Source: Bacteroidales bacterium (GTDB lineage: Bacteria > Bacteroidota > Bacteroidia > Bacteroidales > JAADJA01). Taken from it: a stretch of 56,792 bases of DNA. How positions within the stretch are numbered: position 1 is the first letter of the stretch; each line of letters begins with the position of its first letter. The notes under the pieces are model-generated. The model had not been told where the DNA came from, searched no databases, and saw only the letters and a list, made by a program, of their open reading frames with translations. A program made the translations under genes and the position numbers. This document shows positions 19,244-27,509 of this stretch, in pieces. Location: assembly GCA_020052415.1 (NCBI GenBank), contig JAGVPB010000017.1, positions 1 to 56,792 on the forward strand. The letters are read 5' to 3'.

Positions 19244-20599
19244 TTATTTTCCTGAAAAAAATCTTGTCCAACCTTCAGCCCAGTTGTCGGTACCAAAAGC
19301 GCCTTTATAATTAACAACATCAAACCAGGCGTTATCGTAAGAAGCCATGTTATCCGTCTTTGGATAGGCAGGAACCGGGTTTGTATTTGATATTCCCGGA
19401 TCAGCAACTGAATTTCCGGCTGCATCAAAGTAAATCGCAAAAGCTGCAATTGCGGCCAGAGAATCGGCAGCACCTGCACCCGGCCCTTCAACTTCAAAGA
19501 TGCCTGCACCTGTTCCATTGGCAACATTCCAGAAGACATTGTTTTTTAAGGTCAGATTACCATCCTGGAACTGTTTATAACTGTCCTGAGCTTCCGAAAG
19601 ATTTTCAATGTCAATACCGTGAGCCTGATTTACAAAAAGTGAATTGATATAATGTCCTCCTGCATTGTCGCGGAAAGTGATCATTCTTTTCCCGGCAGCA
19701 GCATCCCGTCCCATATAAGTAGCATTATAAATCGTCGGTATGGCATAAGGCTGACCGGTTTCCGGATCGGTACCGCCGTCATGTTCACCAATACGGTCGC
19801 CTTCATTCGGATCCTGTATGGCGCACCAGAACTGGCCCATTCCCCTGAATCCCTCATCATAATCAAAGCAATCATCGCCACAATAAGCGACAAAAGCATG
19901 TTTAACCTGGGGCTCGCCGCCAAAAAATTCAATTCCATCGTCTTTATTGGCTATCACTTCGACATAGTCAATGGTAGTACCACTTCCGACGCCACCCAAA
20001 GTCAGGCCGTTGATCTCATTGCCTTCGCCAATGTCGGTTCCGCCATGGCGAATGGATACATATTTTAATACACCTGAATTATCCGCATCATCATTTCCAC
20101 CATAAATACCGCGTGATTCGCTGGTCGGAATGCCTTCGATGGCCGATTCTCCGGGAGATGAATTAAGAGAAGCTTTTCCCAGGATGATCAATCCGCCCCA
20201 CAATCCTCTGTCGGTCACAGCAAGCGAGCCGGTTAAATCATCAGCTTCTGCCGTAAATATAATTGGATTATCGGCGGTGCCTTCGGCCATAATTTTACCA
20301 CCTCTCGCTACAATGATAGCGCTGGCGTTTTCTGTTTGACCCGGTTTACCTTTAATAACACATCCCGGCTCGATAGTGAGTACCTGGCCGTCGTTAACAA
20401 AAACAAAACCATCAAGGAAATAGGTCTTACCCGATTTCCAGGTTGTAGTTCCTGTACCGGATCCATTATCAGTTATCGTATATTCGTTTGGTTCCGGGGT
20501 CGGATCCGAATTCTCATCATTGGTACATCCTGTCACAATTAATGTTGTTGCTGCGAACAATAATGCAAGGGTTCTGATACTTAATTTATTCATTTTCAT
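19244..20599 (-). CDS. Secreted parallel-repeat lipoprotein, first gene of the receptor operon
   Basis: A 451-residue lipoprotein with lipobox IVTGC. The start could be 20599 or the Met two codons later. An acidic linker leads into the same Gly/Asn-rich repeat fold as the protein at 11710-13059, with GLWGGLIILGKASLN, YVSIRHGGTDIGEGNEINGL, NKDDGIEFFGG and DDCFDYDEGF conserved. It carries four cysteines not seen in the paralogue. The upstream region has an 11-bp repeat array and it is divergent from the PhoB-like gene. A surface binding protein for the downstream TonB receptor is the simplest reading, but no known domain was recognised. Confidence 0.8.
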   Translation of the reverse strand: MKMNKLSIRTLALLFAATTLIVTGCTNDENSDPTPEPNEYTITDNGSGTGTTTWKSGKTYFLDGFVFVNDGQVLTIEPGCVIKGKPGQTENASAIIVARGGKIMAEGTADNPIIFTAEADDLTGSLAVTDRGLWGGLIILGKASLNSSPGESAIEGIPTSESRGIYGGNDDADNSGVLKYVSIRHGGTDIGEGNEINGLTLGGVGSGTTIDYVEVIANKDDGIEFFGGEPQVKHAFVAYCGDDCFDYDEGFRGMGQFWCAIQDPNEGDRIGEHDGGTDPETGQPYAIPTIYNATYMGRDAAAGKRMITFRDNAGGHYINSLFVNQAHGIDIENLSEAQDSYKQFQDGNLTLKNNVFWNVANGTGAGIFEVEGPGAGAADSLAAIAAFAIYFDAAGNSVADPGISNTNPVPAYPKTDNMASYDNAWFDVVNYKGAFGTDNWAEGWTRFFSGK

Positions 20600-20624
20600 A
20601 ATATTTTATAATTTATTTTGGCTG

Positions 20625-20680
20625 CAAAACAACATCTTTAATAAAACGTGGAATTTAAGTTAGGTTTATCTTAAGGTTAA
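20625..20680 (-). promoter_or_regulatory. Second Pho-box-like 11-bp array with -7 box
   Basis: On the minus strand 11-bp units begin at 20680 (TTAAC), 20669 (ATAAA), 20658 (TTAAA) and 20647 (degenerate). Four bp after the last one comes TTGTTTTG (20632-20625), 7 of 8 to the -7 consensus including the TTTG. Number of units, period and the 4-bp spacing equal those of the array at 14276-14331. It would drive the lipoprotein-receptor operon. Confidence 0.55.
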
Positions 20681-20743
20681 TTTTTGGTGAGCACGATTAA
20701 CAAAAAATTAATATTAGAACCACTTTCATAATATAATTAGGAA

Positions 20744-20751
20744 TATCTTTG
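20744..20751 (+). promoter_or_regulatory. -7 box of the PhoB-like gene (leaderless)
   Basis: TATCTTTG fits TAnnTTTG and ends 8 bp before the ATG at 20760, so the transcript would have almost no 5' leader. The upstream in-frame GTG at 20751 overlaps the box, which argues for the ATG as start. Confidence 0.55.
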
Positions 20752-20759
20752 TGCTTGAT

Positions 20760-21443
20760 ATGGAGGCAACTAATGAAAAAATTCTCATCGTTGACGATGA
20801 AAAAGACATCCTCGAATTTTTAAGATATAATTTCGAAAAGGAAGGATACACTGTTTTTACTGCGCAGAACGGGACTGACGGCAAGGACATAGCCTTTAAA
20901 AACAAACCCGACCTCATTGTTCTGGATATTATGATGCCGGGAATGGATGGTGTGGAATTATGCAAGGAATTAAGAGAGTCCCCTGATTTTACCAATACCT
21001 TTATAATCTTTCTTACTGCAAGAGGCGAGGATTACAGCCAGATCGCAGGATTTGAAGTCGGGGCGGATGATTATATTACGAAGCCTGTACGGCCCAGAGT
21101 TTTAATGGCAAGGGTAAAAGCCCTGCTAAAACGTAAGACCAAAATCAAGGCAGAGCAAAATGTGATTGAAGTCAACAACCTGATCATTGACCTGAACCGC
21201 AGAGAAATAAAGTTTGACGGGCAATCCGTCCATCTTCCCAAAATCGAATTTGATATTTTGGTCCTGTTAAGTTCCTACCCCGGAAAAATATTTACCCGTG
21301 AGGAAATCTACGCCAGAATTTGGGGAAATTCAGTTTTTGTGAGCGACCGCACCCTCGATGTTCACATTCGAAAGCTCCGCGAAAAAATAGGTAACGATTA
21401 CATCAAAACCATTAAAGGAGTTGGCTACGGTTTTAATGAATAA
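20760..21443 (+). CDS. OmpR/PhoB-family response regulator
   Basis: About 227 residues from the ATG at 20760; an in-frame GTG at 20751 adds three residues but lies in the -7 box. The receiver domain has VDDEKD near residue 11 and phospho-acceptor Asp56 in LVLDIMMPGMDG. The C-terminal winged helix (about 125-225) holds YPGKIFTREEI and VSDRTLDVHIRKLREKIG. The kinase follows after 20 bp. OmpR/PhoB regulators bind tandem 11-bp repeats, and arrays of that kind stand before two nearby genes, making this a likely local master regulator. PhoB itself is probable but not proven. Confidence 0.9.
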   Translation: MEATNEKILIVDDEKDILEFLRYNFEKEGYTVFTAQNGTDGKDIAFKNKPDLIVLDIMMPGMDGVELCKELRESPDFTNTFIIFLTARGEDYSQIAGFEVGADDYITKPVRPRVLMARVKALLKRKTKIKAEQNVIEVNNLIIDLNRREIKFDGQSVHLPKIEFDILVLLSSYPGKIFTREEIYARIWGNSVFVSDRTLDVHIRKLREKIGNDYIKTIKGVGYGFNE

Positions 21444-21463
21444 ACCGTAATTTTACCGCCGAT

Positions 21464-22516
21464 ATGAAAAATGCTACACCACGTGAATTATCAGCTATAG
21501 CGGCTGGAATTGTTTCAGGCCTTGTCTTTTTAACAGCAATCATTTTCAAGCTCTTTTTCCCGGATTCAATCCACTGGATTTTTGTTATCCTTATTCCTGC
21601 ATTTGTCTTCATTATTGGGTTTGCAGTGTTCTTTTATATCACCGAAAGCTTTATATACCGTAAGATTAAGGTGATTTATAAAACCATTTATGATACCAAG
21701 TCGGGACAGGAAGAAAAACCGGCCAGGCAAAAATTACAAAATGATATCATTGATTTTGCCGAATCGGAAGTAATTGAATGGAAGAAAAACACACTGAAAG
21801 AGCAGAAGAAACAAAAAAAACTGGAAAAATACCGCAAAGAATTCCTCGGTAATGTTTTTCATGAACTGAAAACCCCCATTTTCAATATACAGGGCTATCT
21901 CGAAACATTAAATGAAGGCGGACTGAAAGATGACAATATCAATACCCGGTTTTTACAGAAAGCCATTACTAATGTCGGCAGAATCGCTGAAATTGTGGAT
22001 GACCTGCAGATGATCTCCAATCTTGAAGAAGGAAGTTTTTCATTGACTGACGATAAGTTCGACATTCTTAAACTGGTGAATGAAACCATCGAATCCCTTG
22101 AAATCAGAGGCAAAAGCAGGAACATTAGATTGTCCGTCAAAGAAGGTTGTGATAAATCATTTATGGTGGCTGCCGACCGTGAAATGATACAGCAGGTATT
22201 AAATAATCTGATCACCAATTCCATCAAATACGGTAAAGAGAACGGGCGTACCCAAATCGGGCTTTATGATATGAATGTAAATGTGCTGGTCGAGGTTTCC
22301 GACAACGGACTGGGCATTGACCAGAAACATCTCCCACGAATTTTTGAACGGTTTTACAGGGTTGATAACGGGCGTTCACGGGAACTGGGAGGATCCGGCT
22401 TAGGCCTGTCCATTGTAAAGCACATTATTGAAGCACACAATCAAACGGTAAACGTAAGAAGCACTCCCGGAATCGGAACTACATTTGGGTTTACGCTAAG
22501 GAAGGTAAAAAATTAG
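21464..22516 (+). CDS. PhoR-like sensor histidine kinase
   Basis: A 350-residue membrane kinase. Two helices (about 10-30 and 37-60) with almost no periplasmic loop are followed by a charged linker, the HisKA motif FHELKTPIFNIQGYL with His133, and a HATPase_c domain (NNLITNSIKYG, DNGLGID, GSGLGLSIVKHIIEAH). Without an outer sensing domain it resembles PhoR-type kinases that read the state of a transporter in the membrane. It shares a transcript with the regulator before it. The last gene of this block; a repeat-rich gap follows. Confidence 0.9.
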   Translation: MKNATPRELSAIAAGIVSGLVFLTAIIFKLFFPDSIHWIFVILIPAFVFIIGFAVFFYITESFIYRKIKVIYKTIYDTKSGQEEKPARQKLQNDIIDFAESEVIEWKKNTLKEQKKQKKLEKYRKEFLGNVFHELKTPIFNIQGYLETLNEGGLKDDNINTRFLQKAITNVGRIAEIVDDLQMISNLEEGSFSLTDDKFDILKLVNETIESLEIRGKSRNIRLSVKEGCDKSFMVAADREMIQQVLNNLITNSIKYGKENGRTQIGLYDMNVNVLVEVSDNGLGIDQKHLPRIFERFYRVDNGRSRELGGSGLGLSIVKHIIEAHNQTVNVRSTPGIGTTFGFTLRKVKN

Positions 22517-22610
22517 GGTTACCGCCCTGAAATTATAATTATAAAATAGACAAATATTCTCTGCAAAGGGGTAGGTTGGGTATAAGGGAAATAGGGGAAA
22601 TAAAGGCAAT

Positions 22611-22664
22611 AAGTGGTAGTGGTAGTGGTAGTAGCAGTAGCAGTAGCAGTAGCAGTAGCAGTCG
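22611..22664. repeat. 6-bp minisatellite (AGTGGT/AGTAGC words)
   Basis: Roughly three AGTGGT units pass into about six AGTAGC/AGCAGT units. It opens the 737-bp gap between the PhoR-like kinase and the esterase. No gene is seen in 22517-22900. Confidence 0.88.
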
Positions 22665-22817
22665 GCAATGAGCAGTCGGCAACAGGCAGCAAGTAACTAA
22701 CAATCAATAAGTAACCAATAACCAGTAGGCAGCGGCAGTTGCAGTTGCAGTGGAAGGGGCAGTCGGCAAAAAGCTAAAAGCCAAAAGCCAGTAGCAATCG
22801 AACCCGGAACTCAGAAC

Positions 22818-22872
22818 CCGAAACCAGAAACCAGAAACCAGAAACCAGTAACAAGTAACCAGTAACCAGCGG
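22818..22872. repeat. 7-8-bp AACCAGA/AACCAGT tandem tract
   Basis: About seven head-to-tail units (GAAACCA, then GTAACCA variants). It belongs to the same intergenic word-repeat class as the other tracts in this window. Confidence 0.85.
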
Positions 22873-22916
22873 CAGTGGGCAACATAGAGTCTGTTCAAAA
22901 AATATTTTTCATTTTA

Positions 22917-22947
22917 CTTGCACAAGATGAATTTTATATTATTTTTG
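22917..22947 (+). promoter_or_regulatory. Promoter of the candidate small RNA
   Basis: CTTG at 22917-22920 and TATTTTTG at 22940-22947 are separated by 19 bp, the ideal Bacteroidota -33/-7 spacing. No open reading frame follows, but a strong terminator lies about 110 bp downstream. Confidence 0.6.
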
Positions 22948-22952
22948 GCTTC

Positions 22953-23083
22953 AAAGAAATTAAGAAAAGAAGTAAGGTGTCTTTCCTTAATTGGTTTTGG
23001 TTAATAATTAGGTTTATTCTTTTCCTTTCTTAAATCGCCTTACTTTTAGACCGACGGGGGTGGTTCCCTGTCGGTTTTTTTTA
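22953..23083 (+). ncRNA. Candidate small RNA of about 130 nt
   Basis: The stretch lies between a well-spaced promoter (22917-22947) and a Rho-independent terminator. AAGTAAGG near 22970 can pair with CCTTACTT near 23037, which would close a large loop just before the terminator hairpin. No start codon with a credible reading frame was found inside. It does not match an RNA family I recognise; the SRP, 6S and tmRNA cores are not visible. The call rests on signals only. Confidence 0.45.
23050..23083 (+). terminator. Rho-independent terminator
   Basis: ACCGACGGGG (from 23050) pairs with TCCCTGTCGGT (to 23075) with a six-base loop, one G-U pair and a following run of eight T. No protein gene precedes it within 500 bp, so it probably ends the candidate small RNA. 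Confidence 0.88.
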
Positions 23084-23283
23084 TTAACTCGTTGCCAGGA
23101 TAGAATTCAAAGTTCTGAGTTCGATGTTCGAAGTTTGAAGTTATGGGTATGGGTTTGAATTTCTATGACAATTTTATTTGAATAATTTATATTTTCGGAT
23201 TGAAAAATATAAATCCGGTGATTATCCGGCTCTTTCGTAACTGATTAAGCAGGTTGAACGTAAATGGGATAAATTCAAATAAA

Positions 23284-24297
23284 ATGAAAAATATTGCATT
23301 ATCCCGTTTTGCATTCGTCATTGTATTTATATCCTGTTTATGGAGCTGCTCTGAGAAGAGTGATACTCCTCCTGATGTGCAACCGGTAAACGACACTGTT
23401 TACACGATTACCGATATTTATTACATATCCGGCGACACCATGCACAAACACACTCTCGACGTGTATTACAAACAAAGCGCGGTTCAAAACAAGGTGATTC
23501 TCTTTGTGCCCGGAGGCGCCTGGAGGCAGGGGGACAAGGATCAATATGCAACCATGGCCACGACTTTAACTTCCCAATATGATTATACCGTAGTAGTAAC
23601 GAATTACCGCTTATCAAATCCGGATGACGGCTCGGCTGTTCATCCCGACCATATCCAGGATGTTGCCCTTGCTTTTAAATGGGTAATGGAAAACATTACA
23701 ACCTACGGCGGTGACCCTGATTCTGTTTTCCTTTTCGGCCAGTCTGCCGGAGGGCACCTCGTTTCACTTTTGGCTTCGGATGAGCAATATCTTCAGCAGG
23801 CCGGATATTCCGCTAAAAATATCCGGGGAGTAATTTCGATGAGCGGCGCTTATTCACTGGACGACCTTGTGGCTTACCCTTTGAATCCATTAGGATTGAC
23901 CGCCGAGGAAGTGTTAATGTACAAAGCTATCGTTGTCACAGCTTTCGGATCTTACGATACCTCTGTTGTAATTCCGGCTTCGCCTGCCCATCACCTACAT
24001 GATTCATTGCCGCCCTTTTTGCTTATTTACACCGAACTGGATATGCCGGGCTTTGCCCTGGATGCTGAAAATTGCTATTCACAAATGAACTATGCCGGTG
24101 CCACTTCAGTAACCATTAATAAACTTTACCAGTCCGACTACTCTTCTGAAACCTGGCAGACAGCTACCGAACTGGCTGCCACCGAACCGGCATTAGCTGA
24201 ATATATCGGGCATTATGCGGAGGTTGTGGCAATAAATGAAAATGACCACTTAAAAGTCCCGACCACATGGATCATAAGCTTTATTGAAAATCATTAG
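23284..24297 (+). CDS. Alpha/beta-hydrolase lipoprotein (esterase, BD-FAE-like)
   Basis: About 337 residues from the ATG at 23284; an ORF extension to 23254 is not needed. The signal peptide ends in lipobox CLWSC, so it is a lipoprotein. The hydrolase fold shows the oxyanion region VPGGAW, the nucleophile elbow FGQSAGGHL, an acidic residue in YTELDMPGF and the His in NENDHL. This set resembles kynurenine-formamidase/ferulic-esterase-like hydrolases that cleave short esters. It stands alone between two repeat-rich gaps. The substrate is unknown. Confidence 0.87.
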   Translation: MKNIALSRFAFVIVFISCLWSCSEKSDTPPDVQPVNDTVYTITDIYYISGDTMHKHTLDVYYKQSAVQNKVILFVPGGAWRQGDKDQYATMATTLTSQYDYTVVVTNYRLSNPDDGSAVHPDHIQDVALAFKWVMENITTYGGDPDSVFLFGQSAGGHLVSLLASDEQYLQQAGYSAKNIRGVISMSGAYSLDDLVAYPLNPLGLTAEEVLMYKAIVVTAFGSYDTSVVIPASPAHHLHDSLPPFLLIYTELDMPGFALDAENCYSQMNYAGATSVTINKLYQSDYSSETWQTATELAATEPALAEYIGHYAEVVAINENDHLKVPTTWIISFIENH

Positions 24298-24353
24298 TTG
24301 AAAGGTGGATTTTGAAAAAATCGAAAACTACGGCATTTGTAACACAAAACAAC

Positions 24354-24441
24354 GTGTAGTTTACCTTCAAACATAGTGTAGTTTGTCTCCGGACACCGTG
24401 TAGTTTGGTTTTGGATAGCATGCAGTTTGAATTCAGGTAGC
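24354..24441. repeat. 22-bp periodic array, four units
   Basis: Units begin at 24354, 24376, 24398 and 24420. Each opens with a conserved half (GTGTAGTTTG, last copy ATGCAGTTTG), and the other 12 bp vary. 22 bp is two DNA turns, so the conserved halves face the same side. It lies between the esterase and the dikinase-like gene; the rest of that 413-bp gap holds only a promoter element. Confidence 0.8.
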
Positions 24442-24533
24442 GTTTTATTTTGTGAAGATAAGGGTATTGCGTAAAATGTCTCCCCGGAATTCTTATGAAA
24501 ATAAAAGTTGTTTATGAGTTTGTTGGAATTTTA

Positions 24534-24541
24534 TATATTTG
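24534..24541 (+). promoter_or_regulatory. -7 box upstream of the dikinase-like gene
   Basis: TATATTTG fits TAnnTTTG. A TTG at 24508-24510 is a weak -33 candidate at 23-bp spacing. The mRNA leader would be about 165 nt and holds an 18-codon frame at 24569-24625 that I do not consider a gene. Confidence 0.4.
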
Positions 24542-24710
24542 TGACATTAGGCCAGTAAGCAACTATTTATGGAAGTTGTACGAAGAAAGGGGAATTACAT
24601 GGTCAGAAAAATAAATATTATCTAAAGGTGCTGTTAGTATTAAACAATAGGTTGAATAACCAAACCTGAGGGAAGGTTATAAGCAAGTTCGGCCCAATAT
24701 TAAGACAGAC

Positions 24711-26180
24711 ATGCATGAGGACATAAAATCTATTTTAGAGAGGCATTTTAAGGATGCCGTTGATTTTGAATTCACAATTCAAGACGGGGAATTATGGATA
24801 TTAAATGCTCGACCAGCCAAGAGAACATCACAAGCTAACCTTAAGATTACAATCGATCTATATTCAGAGGGAATCATAGATGATAATGATGCCATCGAAA
24901 GAATTAAAGTTAGTGATATAGAAACAGCGCTGGCACCTCAAATAATTAATGAAAGTGGACTTCAAAAAATAGGAATTGGACTTCCTGCATGTGCCGGAGT
25001 GGCAACAGGTCAAATCTATTTTTTTGAAGATGACATAGTAACTCATAAAAGGGAAAAATGTATACTATGTCGTACTGAGGTTTCTCCCGAAGACCTTCTC
25101 GGAATGAATTTATCTACAGGAATTATAACAACAAGAGGTGGTATGACCTCACATGCGGCTGTCGTAGCAAGAAGAATGGGGAAGCCTTGTGTATCAGGAA
25201 TTGGAATACTGAAAATTGACTATGGTAGCAGAAAAGCAACAATAAATGAACTTACACTCAATGAAGGTGACTGGGTTACAATTAATGGGTCTGCTGGTTT
25301 TTTGTATCTTGGTAAAGGTCAATATAGGAATCCAGATTGGAGAGAAAATAAGATTCTTTATTTGTTTTCAAGAATCATAGAGAAAACGATTTGTACCAAC
25401 ATTTTGAAAGATAAAAATATCGGTACTGCGTGGATAATAAGAGACTTCTTTCTTCATAACATTCCCCTATTTACATTGCCTTCAGCAAAGAAAAGTGTTA
25501 ATATAAGAAAATATGTTTCATTTGTTCATCCTAATCAGAAGCAACTGTCTAAAATATATTCGAATTTAAAAATGCCATATTCAAATGAAGATAATATCAG
25601 GTTTATTATTCGCGGATTGAGAAATACATTGCTTCGTCAATTAACCAATAAAATTGGGATAGGAAACCATTACAAATTTTATCGCCCGATTCTTGATCCA
25701 ATGCTTTGTATTAAGAATAAACTTGTAAAATCTTGGAATAGTGTTAATATCCAACTAGTTGGAGAAGAATTCTACGATATTAGCAAATATTTGCCAAATT
25801 TGATAGATATTTATAATGTGAAAATATTTATGGAAATTGAAGTTAATTCTGATGATCATTATAGTTTTCTTGACTTTACAAACATTAATGGAGAGAGTCT
25901 TGTTGTAAACGATACAAATATTCTAAGATATTACATAGAAATTAATGAACAAGAAATAGAAGAAAATAGATTACCATCACTTTACAATGTTTTCAGGAAA
26001 AGGGAATACTTTTGGACTTGGTATTCTGAAAATAAAACTTCACATGAAGAAATGATTTGTTTCTTAAAAAAATCAAATAAGGAAAGAATAGATAATTTTA
26101 GACTTAACACATATGCTCATGAATTAGAATTGCTTGAAAATAATACTTTAACTAATTCAGGTAAACATTTAATCTCTTAA
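24711..26180 (+). CDS. Headless PPDK-like swivel-domain protein with unrecognised C-terminal domain
   Basis: 489 residues. Residues 1-205 closely follow the middle of pyruvate phosphate dikinase: the end of the ATP-grasp part (DFEFTIQDGELWILNARPAKRT) and the phosphohistidine swivel domain. The catalytic motif TTRGGMTSHAAVVARRMGKPC with His148 is intact. The ATP-binding lobe is missing, and 24298-24710 shows no remains of it. Instead of the PEP/pyruvate barrel, residues 206-489 form an Asn/Ile/Lys-rich domain I do not recognise (WIIRDFFLHNIPLF, GIGNHYKFYRPILDPM, LDFTNINGESLV, REYFWTWYSENKTSHEEM). It is AT-rich unlike its neighbours, which suggests transfer. It may phosphorylate a target through His148 with a donor made elsewhere, or be a truncated fusion. 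Confidence 0.78.
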   Translation: MHEDIKSILERHFKDAVDFEFTIQDGELWILNARPAKRTSQANLKITIDLYSEGIIDDNDAIERIKVSDIETALAPQIINESGLQKIGIGLPACAGVATGQIYFFEDDIVTHKREKCILCRTEVSPEDLLGMNLSTGIITTRGGMTSHAAVVARRMGKPCVSGIGILKIDYGSRKATINELTLNEGDWVTINGSAGFLYLGKGQYRNPDWRENKILYLFSRIIEKTICTNILKDKNIGTAWIIRDFFLHNIPLFTLPSAKKSVNIRKYVSFVHPNQKQLSKIYSNLKMPYSNEDNIRFIIRGLRNTLLRQLTNKIGIGNHYKFYRPILDPMLCIKNKLVKSWNSVNIQLVGEEFYDISKYLPNLIDIYNVKIFMEIEVNSDDHYSFLDFTNINGESLVVNDTNILRYYIEINEQEIEENRLPSLYNVFRKREYFWTWYSENKTSHEEMICFLKKSNKERIDNFRLNTYAHELELLENNTLTNSGKHLIS

Positions 26181-26182
26181 CA

Positions 26183-26740
26183 ATGGAAAAAATACTGACA
26201 ACTCCACAATATCTAGACATTGAGAATAGAATAATTAACACTATTGGACAAGTAAACGCGAGAGGTTTTGATGAAACTGAAGAATTGATTGATGATTATT
26301 CAGTTTTAATCGAAAGATCAGAATTTAAAAATGCAATAATAACTGAAATATATGAAAATTATTTCCCCTCTAAAAGGCATGAGTTCGAATTACAGCTAAT
26401 TTCTGAAATAGTTGATGCGATAATTAACTCGAAATTACTTTTGTTCACTGCTGGAGCTGCTGCATCAGGTTTAATAGGAGATGTTTTTACAAATATCGCA
26501 AAAAGATTATTGAATAAAATAATTGAAGGATTCAAAGGAACAAAAAAGGAAAAGCAAAAGTTTGAAACTATTATAAAAGATATTACAAAAGTTGAATTAT
26601 ATTTCCAGAAGAATAAAAGAAAGGAAATAAACGCTTTAACAAATGAATTGGAAATAGAAAAGGAAAGATTGATTCCAATTTTGAAGCTGCTTGGCTACAA
26701 AACTTATAAGAAAAACGGAAAGAAATACTGGGAAAAATAA
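26183..26740 (+). CDS. Unknown protein with hydrophobic segment, partner of the swivel protein
   Basis: 185 residues starting 2 bp after the swivel gene stop, so the two are co-translated. Residues 80-110 (LLLFTAGAAASGLIGDVF and flanks) are hydrophobic and Gly/Ala-rich and could enter a membrane. A Lys/Glu-rich helix follows, and the C-terminal 30 residues (LIPILKLLGYKTYKKNGKKYW) read like a small winged-helix end. AT-rich, as its partner. No family recognised. A membrane-acting effector is one possibility in a two-gene module; a scaffold is another. Confidence 0.72.
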   Translation: MEKILTTPQYLDIENRIINTIGQVNARGFDETEELIDDYSVLIERSEFKNAIITEIYENYFPSKRHEFELQLISEIVDAIINSKLLLFTAGAAASGLIGDVFTNIAKRLLNKIIEGFKGTKKEKQKFETIIKDITKVELYFQKNKRKEINALTNELEIEKERLIPILKLLGYKTYKKNGKKYWEK

Positions 26741-27073
26741 TACTGGGCCTATTGGATAAGGCTTCGTGTGGTCGAGGCACGAAACCCAATCCCGCCTGAA
26801 GTCGGGACAAGCTATGAAGCCGTGTTGCACAGCCTGCCCCACCTTGGCGGGGGAATCCAGCCTTACGACTGCCGTTTAAATGAAATCCGACTTATGGAAA
26901 TTAAGCTTTTTGAGAATACTTATATAGTTGTTGTGCTCAGTTTGATTTGGCTGTTCTGAGAGGTAAAAAGTGAAGGTTTGTTGAACAAGCAATGTATTTG
27001 AGTTTTCCGGTCATTATTCTTTATTTCAGTCAATATTATTTCAGATATATGGCTTTATAAGTTAACTTTGGAT
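26741..27073. repeat. Gap with REP-like hairpins
   Basis: No gene seen. Between 26760 and 26870 are several short hairpins: TTCGTG/CACGAA (26764-26784), TCCCG/CGGGA (about 26798-26815) and CCCC/GGGG (about 26838-26853). They look like a palindromic intergenic repeat and could stop transcription of the swivel pair. Confidence 0.5.
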
Positions 27074-27081
27074 TATATTTG
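27074..27081 (+). promoter_or_regulatory. -7 box, probably leaderless
   Basis: TATATTTG matches TAnnTTTG and ends 8 bp before the ATG at 27090, so the mRNA would start near the start codon. Confidence 0.5.
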
Positions 27082-27089
27082 ATTTATTC

Positions 27090-27509
27090 ATGGAGCAGGA
27101 AGACTTTATTGTAAGAGAGATTTCAAAGATCGGACAGATATTAAGTTTGATTTTTAATAAGATAGCGGGTAAGGAAACGAATAAGTCACTTAAGCTGGAA
27201 AATCATTTTGAAGAAGCCAAAGGATTGCTGCTTCAGGAAACCGGATTTGATACGGAACTGTTTTTATCACTCACAGAACAGGAAACTGAACAATACCTTG
27301 CAGGAATTGCCGGCTTCAACGTTTCAAATATCGAATCATTAGCTTATATTTTAAAGGTCATGGGAATGCATTCACCGGCATCCGGATCATCACTGTATTT
27401 TGAAAAAGCTCTGCTGTTATATGAATTGTGCAATGCGAAGGATAAAACTTTTTCGTTTGAGAGGGCAAATAATATCCGGGAGATTAACAATCTTATGCTT
27501 AAACTCTAA
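27090..27509 (+). CDS. Small helical protein of unknown function
   Basis: 139 residues, mainly alpha-helical, with no signal peptide and no cysteine cluster. The pattern (FIVREISKIGQILSLIFNK, then a Leu-rich TPR-like middle, then FEKALLLYELC) resembles the DUF6483-type helical proteins of Firmicutes, but I am not sure. Transcribed from its own leaderless-type promoter. Its last 4 bp overlap the end of batE on the other strand. Confidence 0.7.
   Translation: MEQEDFIVREISKIGQILSLIFNKIAGKETNKSLKLENHFEEAKGLLLQETGFDTELFLSLTEQETEQYLAGIAGFNVSNIESLAYILKVMGMHSPASGSSLYFEKALLLYELCNAKDKTFSFERANNIREINNLMLKL

Noticed and set aside
24569-24625. 18-codon frame upstream of the dikinase-like gene
   Set aside because: Too short, no resemblance to dikinase, chance frame in the leader.
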